From Luteimonas suaedae (GTDB lineage Bacteria; Pseudomonadota; Gammaproteobacteria; Xanthomonadales; Xanthomonadaceae), in the NCBI RefSeq assembly GCF_008312895.1, contig NZ_VSSP01000001.1, positions 248,001-312,000 of the forward strand: 64,000 nucleotides of DNA, written 5' to 3'. A program made the position numbers and the translations under genes. The notes under the pieces are model-generated. The model was not told the DNA's origin. It saw nothing but the letters and a program-made list of their open reading frames with translations, and did not search any database. Numbering within the stretch: position 1 is the stretch's first letter; each line of letters begins with the position of its first letter. This document shows, piece by piece, positions 59,835 to 64,000 of the stretch.

Positions 59835-60713
59835 ATGCGCGCTAGTCTTGCCGGCTGGATGTTCGCTGCGCCGGCGCTGGTGGTGCTGGGCGTGTTCTTC
59901 GCCATCCCGGTCGCCTCAGCGCTGCTGCTCAGCCTGACCGACTTCGATCTCTATGCGCTGGCCGACCTGGACAACCTGCGGTTCGTGGCGTTGGACAACT
60001 ACCTCGAGCTGCTGCGCACGCCGCTGTTCTGGAAGTCGCTGGGCAACACCGCGTACTTCGTCGTCGTCGGCGTGCCGCTGTCGATCGCGGTGTCGCTGGG
60101 CGCGGCGATGCTGCTCAACGCCAGGGTGGCGCGTTTCAAGCCGCTGTTCCGCACCGCACTGTTCGCGCCGGTAGTGACCACGCTGGTCGCGGTAGCGGTG
60201 ATCTGGCGCTATCTGTTCCACACCAGCTACGGCCTGGTGAACTGGGCGCTCGGCCACGTCGGCATCGCACCGGTCGACTGGCTGGGCGATCCGCGCTGGG
60301 CGATGCCGACCATCATCCTGTTCGCGGTGTGGAAGAACTTCGGCTACAACATGGTGATCTTCCTCGCCGGCCTGCAGGCAATCCCGCAGGACCTGTACGA
60401 GGCCGCGCGCATCGACGGCGCCTCGCGCTGGAAGCAATTCCTGCACGTGACCCTGCCGATGCTCGGGCCGGTGCTGCTGGTAGTGGGGGTGATCACCATT
60501 TCCGGCTATTTCCAGCTGTTCGCCGAACCCTACGTGATGACCCGCGGCGATCCGCTGCAGAGCACGGTCAGCGTGCTGTACTTCATGTACGAGGAAGGCT
60601 TCATGTGGTGGAACCTGGGGCGCGCCTCGGCGGTGGCGTTCCTGCTGTTCCTGATCATCCTCGCGGTGACCACGGTGCTGCTGCGTTTCGGCCGTCGCAG
60701 GCGGATGGTATGA
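59835..60713 (+). CDS. Sugar ABC transporter permease 1 (MalF-like)
   Basis: 292 residues. Six membrane helices starting MFAAPALVVLGVFFAIPVASALLLSL. The EAA cytoplasmic loop reads IPQDLYEAARIDGASRWKQFLHVTLPMLGPV, the contact with the ATPase. CUT1-family permease for oligosaccharides. The REP-type repeat in front may weaken coupling to the binding-protein gene. Confidence 0.94.
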   Translation: MRASLAGWMFAAPALVVLGVFFAIPVASALLLSLTDFDLYALADLDNLRFVALDNYLELLRTPLFWKSLGNTAYFVVVGVPLSIAVSLGAAMLLNARVARFKPLFRTALFAPVVTTLVAVAVIWRYLFHTSYGLVNWALGHVGIAPVDWLGDPRWAMPTIILFAVWKNFGYNMVIFLAGLQAIPQDLYEAARIDGASRWKQFLHVTLPMLGPVLLVVGVITISGYFQLFAEPYVMTRGDPLQSTVSVLYFMYEEGFMWWNLGRASAVAFLLFLIILAVTTVLLRFGRRRRMV

Positions 60714-61546
60714 ACCGCGACGTCGGCACCAGCCGTTTGTCCGTGTTCGCCGTCAACGGTGCACTGGTGGCGCTGGCGTTGGTCGCGCTGGCGCCGCTGG
60801 CGTGGATGCTGTCGGTCTCGTTCATGCCGCAGGGCGAGGCCAGCGGGTTTCCGCCGCCGTTGCTGCCCTCGGCGCTCACCACCGGCAACTACGAGGCGTT
60901 GTTCGCGCGCGCCGGCATGGGCCGCTATTTCGTCAACAGTCTGATCGTGTCCGGGGCGATCACCCTGGGCGCGTTGCTGGTGAACACCCTGGCCGGCTAC
61001 GCCTTCGCCAAGCTGCGCTTCCGCGGTCGCGAGCGGATCTTCCGGTGGCTGCTGGCGGCGCTGGTGATCCCGGCGCAGGTGGCGATGCTGCCGCTGTTCC
61101 TGATGATGAAGGGCCTCGGTCTGGTCAACAGTTTCGGCGCGGTGATCATCCCGGCGCTGGCGACGGTGTTCGGCATCTTCCTGGTGCGGCAGTACGCGCG
61201 CTCGATCCCGGACGAGCTGTTGGAGGCGGCGCGGATCGACGGCGCCGGGGAGCTGCGGATCTTCTTCCAGATCGTGCTGCCGATGCTCAAGCCGGTACTG
61301 GTCACACTGACCATCTTCACCTTCATGGCGGCCTGGAACGATTTCATGTGGCCGTTGATCGTGCTGACGGACCAGGACAACTACACCCTGCCGGTCGCGA
61401 TCGCCGCGCTGTCGCGCGAACACGTGCAGGACGTGGAGCTGATGATGGCCGGCGCGGTGGTCACCGTGGTTCCGGTGCTGCTGCTGTTCCTGCTGCTGCA
61501 GCGGTATTACATCCAGGGTCTGCTGCTGGGGAGCGTCAAGGGGTGA
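60710..61546 (+). CDS. Sugar ABC transporter permease 2 (MalG-like)
   Basis: 278 residues from ATG 60710 (ATGA overlap). Helices LVALALVALAPLAWMLSVSF, GAITLGALLVNTLAGYAFAKL, ALVIPAQVAMLPLFLMMKGL and following. EAA loop SIPDELLEAARIDGAGELRIFFQIVLPMLKPV. Pairs with permease 1. Operon ends 14 bases before REP copy E. Confidence 0.95.
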   Translation: MNRDVGTSRLSVFAVNGALVALALVALAPLAWMLSVSFMPQGEASGFPPPLLPSALTTGNYEALFARAGMGRYFVNSLIVSGAITLGALLVNTLAGYAFAKLRFRGRERIFRWLLAALVIPAQVAMLPLFLMMKGLGLVNSFGAVIIPALATVFGIFLVRQYARSIPDELLEAARIDGAGELRIFFQIVLPMLKPVLVTLTIFTFMAAWNDFMWPLIVLTDQDNYTLPVAIAALSREHVQDVELMMAGAVVTVVPVLLLFLLLQRYYIQGLLLGSVKG

Positions 61547-61560
61547 CAATGCGGTTTCCC

Positions 61561-61702
61561 GTAGGAGCGCCCCACGGGCGCGATACCGCGGGTGCTGGCC
61601 GGATCCGGTGGACGCCGCGATTCTGGACCGGCAGGTGCGTCGGTCACCGGGATTTGCGGGCGGTGCAATGTCCGCGGCATCGCGCCCATGGGGCGCTCCT
61701 AC
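61561..61702. repeat. Composite GTAG-REP element, copy E (subtype 2)
   Basis: Arms GTAGGAGCGCCCCACGGGCG and complement; core in the same orientation as copies B and F. Confidence 0.88.
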
Positions 61703-61751
61703 GGATGCGATCGTGCGTTAACCTGCCGCGGACCGTCTGGAGGCCGTGCGC

Positions 61752-62435
61752 ATGTCCCGTCCCCCGATCCCCCTCTGGCCCGTTCCGCTCGCGATCGCGG
61801 TCACCCTGGTGGTGGCGGCGCACTGGGCGTGGTGGCTGTCGGTGCAGGCCGGGTACGTCCCGTTCTGCGTGCCCTATCTGGAAGGCTGCACCTCGATCAG
61901 CCGTGCGGCGCGGCATGGGCTGGGCAATCACGTGTTCCGGCTGCTGGTGCTGCCGTGCGCATTGCTGGTCGGCATCCACTGGTGGCTGGCGGCACGCTGG
62001 CTGCGCGAACGTGCCGGGACGTCCGCGGGAATCGCCGAGATGGGCGCGATCGGGGCGGTGGCGCTGGCGGTCTACGCCGCCTTTCTCGGCAGCGAGGGCG
62101 AGATGTACCGGTTCCTGCGCCGCTATGGCGTGATCGTCTATTTCGGCTGCAGCTATCTGGCGCAGCTGCTGTTCCTGCGGCTGGCGCGCCGGGCGGGCGG
62201 ACTCGACCGCCTCACCGCGACGACAATGCTGACCGTCTGTGTCGCGATGCTCGTTCTGGGGATCACCAACGTCGTCGCCACCGCGCTGGCGGGCGGTACC
62301 GAGTTGCAGGATCGGCTGGAGAACGTGCTGGAATGGCACCTCGGGGTACTACTGGTCGGCTGGTTCCTGGCGCACGCGTGGCTGTGGTGGCGCGAGGGCT
62401 ACCGATTGACCGAGGCCGGCCCGCCACCCCCGTAG
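61752..62435 (+). CDS. Frag1/DRAM-like membrane protein, unknown function
   Basis: 227 residues from ATG 61752 (GGAGG eight bases upstream; GTG 61746 too close). About six membrane helices: LAIAVTLVVAAHWAWWLSV, FRLLVLPCALLVGIHWWLAA, IGAVALAVYAAFLGSEG, YLAQLLFLRLARR, MLVLGITNVVATALAGG, HLGVLLVGWFLAHAWLWW. The first loop VPFCVPYLEGCTSISRAAR resembles the P-x-ISxxA loop of the Frag1/PGAP2/DRAM superfamily. Function unknown. Stop codon TAG is that of REP copy F. Flanked on both sides by REP elements. Confidence 0.65.
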   Translation: MSRPPIPLWPVPLAIAVTLVVAAHWAWWLSVQAGYVPFCVPYLEGCTSISRAARHGLGNHVFRLLVLPCALLVGIHWWLAARWLRERAGTSAGIAEMGAIGAVALAVYAAFLGSEGEMYRFLRRYGVIVYFGCSYLAQLLFLRLARRAGGLDRLTATTMLTVCVAMLVLGITNVVATALAGGTELQDRLENVLEWHLGVLLVGWFLAHAWLWWREGYRLTEAGPPPP

Positions 62436-62573
62436 GAGCGCCCCATGGGCGCGATACCGCGGGTGTCGGCAGGATCCGGTGGATGGCGCGATTCCGGGCC
62501 GGCAGGCACGTCGGTCACCGGAATTCGCGGGCGGCGAAATACCCGCGGTATCGCGCCCATGGGGCGCTCCTAC
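62432..62573. repeat. Composite GTAG-REP element, copy F (subtype 2)
   Basis: Arms GTAGGAGCGCCCCATGGGCG and complement. Left GTAG supplies the stop codon (62433-62435) of the membrane protein. Confidence 0.9.
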
Positions 62574-62603
62574 GCGTGTAGATCGGCCCGGAGCCGGCGC
62601 GGT

Positions 62604-63269
62604 CTACAGGGGACGGCCGCGTACGCCCTCGACGATGGCGGCGGCCTTGGCGGCGCTGGCGGTGATCTTGTCGAACTCGCCGGCGTCGATCCACGCCTTC
62701 GGCACCATCCACGAGCCGCCGATGCAGACCACGTTAGGCTGCGCCAGGTAGTCCGCGGCATCATGCTCGCCGATGCCGCCGGTCGGGCACAGCTTCAGCC
62801 CGGCGAGCGGCCCGGCCAGGCCCTTGAGCATCGCCAGGCCGCCGACCGCGCTGGCGGGGAACAGCTTGCAGACGCGGAAGCCGCGCGCCATCAGCGCCAA
62901 CAGTTCGGTCGGCGTGGCGGCGCCCGGCACCACCGGCAGCGGCGCTCGCGCCAGCGCGTCGGCCAGCGCCGGCGGCGTACCGGGCGTGACCAGGAAATCG
63001 GCACCGGCGTCGATCGACTGTCGGACCTGCGTCTCGTCAAGTACCGTGCCGGCGCCGATGACGATGTCCGGCAGCTCGTTCTTCAGCGCCGCCAGGGTTT
63101 CCAGTGCCGCCGACGTGCGCAGCGTCAGTTCCAGCGTGCGCAGGCCGCCAGACAGCAGCGCCTCGGCGATGCGGCGGCCCTGGTCGATGCTGTCGACGGT
63201 GATCACCGGCAGGATCCCGGCGGTGTGCAGCAGGCGTTCGGCTTCGGCTTGGTGCTGGTCGATGGTCAT
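62604..63269 (-). CDS. eda: KDPG/KHG aldolase (Entner-Doudoroff)
   Basis: 221 residues. Class I aldolase: GILPVITVDSIDQGRRIAEAL, then LELTLRTSAALETLAALK (catalytic Glu), IGAGTVLDETQVRQSIDAGADFLVTPG and the Schiff-base Lys in RVCKLFPASAVGGLAMLKGL near residue 133, with CPTGGIGEHDAADYL. Splits 2-keto-3-deoxy-6-phosphogluconate to pyruvate and glyceraldehyde-3-phosphate. Downstream of edd in the leftward direction, separated by a repeat cluster. Confidence 0.95.
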   Translation of the reverse strand: MTIDQHQAEAERLLHTAGILPVITVDSIDQGRRIAEALLSGGLRTLELTLRTSAALETLAALKNELPDIVIGAGTVLDETQVRQSIDAGADFLVTPGTPPALADALARAPLPVVPGAATPTELLALMARGFRVCKLFPASAVGGLAMLKGLAGPLAGLKLCPTGGIGEHDAADYLAQPNVVCIGGSWMVPKAWIDAGEFDKITASAAKAAAIVEGVRGRPL

Positions 63270-63289
63270 GGCGGTCCGTTGGAGCGAGA

Positions 63290-63440
63290 AGTGAGTGAAG
63301 AGGAGCGAGGAGTGAGAAACGAGAGAAAGCTAAAAGCGAGGGAGTGAGAGTGAGAAGCGAGAGGTGCGAGCGCTGGGTGGAATCCGTGCCGTTGCATTTA
63401 CTCGTTTCTCACTCCTCTCCACTCACTCCTCGCTCCTGCT
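63290..63440. repeat. GAGTGAGAAACGAG repeat cluster, edd-eda gap
   Basis: GAGTGAGAAACGAGAGAAAG and related purine-rich copies at 63290-63365, complementary ACTCGTTTCTCACTCCTC copies at 63400-63435. Third member of the family, again filling a short intergenic gap. Confidence 0.8.
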
Positions 63441-64000
63441 TCAAGCATCCTTCGAAGCATGCGGCGCCGCCGCGGCATCGGCGCTCTCGCCGAGTTCGTA
63501 CTCGGCATCGTATTCCCACCAGTTGGCGCCGTCGTGCTGCGGCGGGCCGCAGGAGATCGAGAGCGCGCCCTGGTCGGCGCGGCCGACGACTTCGCGGTTG
63601 ACCGCGAACAGGTTGCGGCCGATGTCCCAGGCCGGCGGCGTGGTATTGGCCTGCAGCGGCCGCGCGTCCCATTCGGCCGCGTCGACCAGCGCCTCCAGCG
63701 TGCCGCCTTCGCCGTCGAGGCGGACGAGGTCGCCGTCGCGCAGACGCGCCAGCGGGCCGCCGTGCGCCGCTTCCGGCGTGACGTGGATGGCGGCCGGGAT
63801 CTTGCCGGAGGCGCCAGACAGGCGCCCGTCGGTGACCAGCGCCACGCGATGCCCGCGGTTCTGCAGCATGCCCAGCAACGGCGCCAGCGAGTGCAGCTCC
63901 GGCATGCCGTTGGCGCGCGGGCCCTGGTAGCGCACCACGGCGACGAAGTCGTGCGGCAGCGCGCCGGCCTTGTGCAGCCGGTTCAATGCCTGCGGCGTGT
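63441..64000 (-). CDS. edd: 6-phosphogluconate dehydratase, C-terminal part (5' end outside window)
   Basis: The last 186 or so residues only; the frame is open to the window end (reading T-P-Q-A-L-N-R-L-H). Matches the IlvD/Edd C-terminal domain: [70 protein letters not shown]. The Ser in SGASGK is the conserved active-site base in this family. Converts 6-phosphogluconate to KDPG. The C-terminal 20 residues are Ala/Asp-rich. Which of IlvD or Edd: the [18 protein letters not shown] version and the eda neighbour favour Edd. Confidence 0.9.
   Translation of the reverse strand, partial: TPQALNRLHKAGALPHDFVAVVRYQGPRANGMPELHSLAPLLGMLQNRGHRVALVTDGRLSGASGKIPAAIHVTPEAAHGGPLARLRDGDLVRLDGEGGTLEALVDAAEWDARPLQANTTPPAWDIGRNLFAVNREVVGRADQGALSISCGPPQHDGANWWEYDAEYELGESADAAAAPHASKDA

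Overview
This window is one high-GC (about 70%) chromosomal segment from a gammaproteobacterium of the Xanthomonadaceae/Lysobacteraceae type (Lysobacter, Luteimonas and relatives). The support is Oar-like TonB-dependent receptors with LacI control, a DUF3247 protein, abundant GTAG-type REP palindromes, a MetX of the clade known from Xanthomonadales, and the gene order of the housekeeping blocks. No phage, IS element, CRISPR array or rRNA operon is visible. One tRNA gene, tRNA-Leu(CAG), is present.

Layout. (1) 1-22.9 kb, accessory stress and glycan island: alpha/beta hydrolase (cut by the window start), BON protein, SDR, DUF4142 protein, then a divergent pair of operons. Leftward are UDP-glucose dehydrogenase and an orphan RES-domain protein. 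Rightward is an 11-gene, translationally coupled operon (6715-18620): UDP-xylose synthase, an epimerase, a glycosidase-epimerase fusion, a zinc-type dehydrogenase, a Gfo/Idh/MocA oxidoreductase, one GT4 and three CgeB-like glycosyltransferases, a small acidic protein and a methyltransferase. A CYP152-type peroxygenase P450 converges on it, followed by a CDF transporter and small lipoproteins. Four GG-N10-GC sequences resembling sigma-54 promoters sit in front of the BON gene, the first DUF4142 gene and both divergent operons. I consider this the best candidate for an undescribed system: a sigma-54-driven pathway making an unknown xylose/glucuronate-related glycan or glycoside. (2) 22.9-28 kb: tRNA-Leu, rnr, rlmB, metX. 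(3) 28-36 kb: leftward cytochrome c maturation operon ccmABCDEFGHI, interrupted at several junctions by different repeat families. (4) 36-46 kb: methionine aminotransferase plus omega-amidase (methionine salvage), NfeD/SPFH pair, DUF3247, rluB-scpB-scpA, YciI and BolA proteins. (5) 46-64 kb, carbohydrate utilisation: sulfatase plus formylglycine-generating enzyme, LacI regulator, two tandem TonB-dependent receptors, a PF10091-type lipoprotein glycosidase, a sugar ABC importer, and the Entner-Doudoroff genes eda and edd (cut by the window end). Operator-like TGTAAACGATTACA sequences before five of these units tie the sulfatase pair to the LacI regulon.

Repeats are unusually prominent. There are six about 142-bp composite GTAG-REP elements in two arm subtypes and one different REP pair. 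REP sequence supplies the stop codon of three genes and part of the N-terminus of two exported proteins (CcmH and the sugar-binding protein). Three further simple-repeat families fill intergenic gaps.

All coordinates and motifs were read by eye. Family names are recognition from memory and no database search was run.
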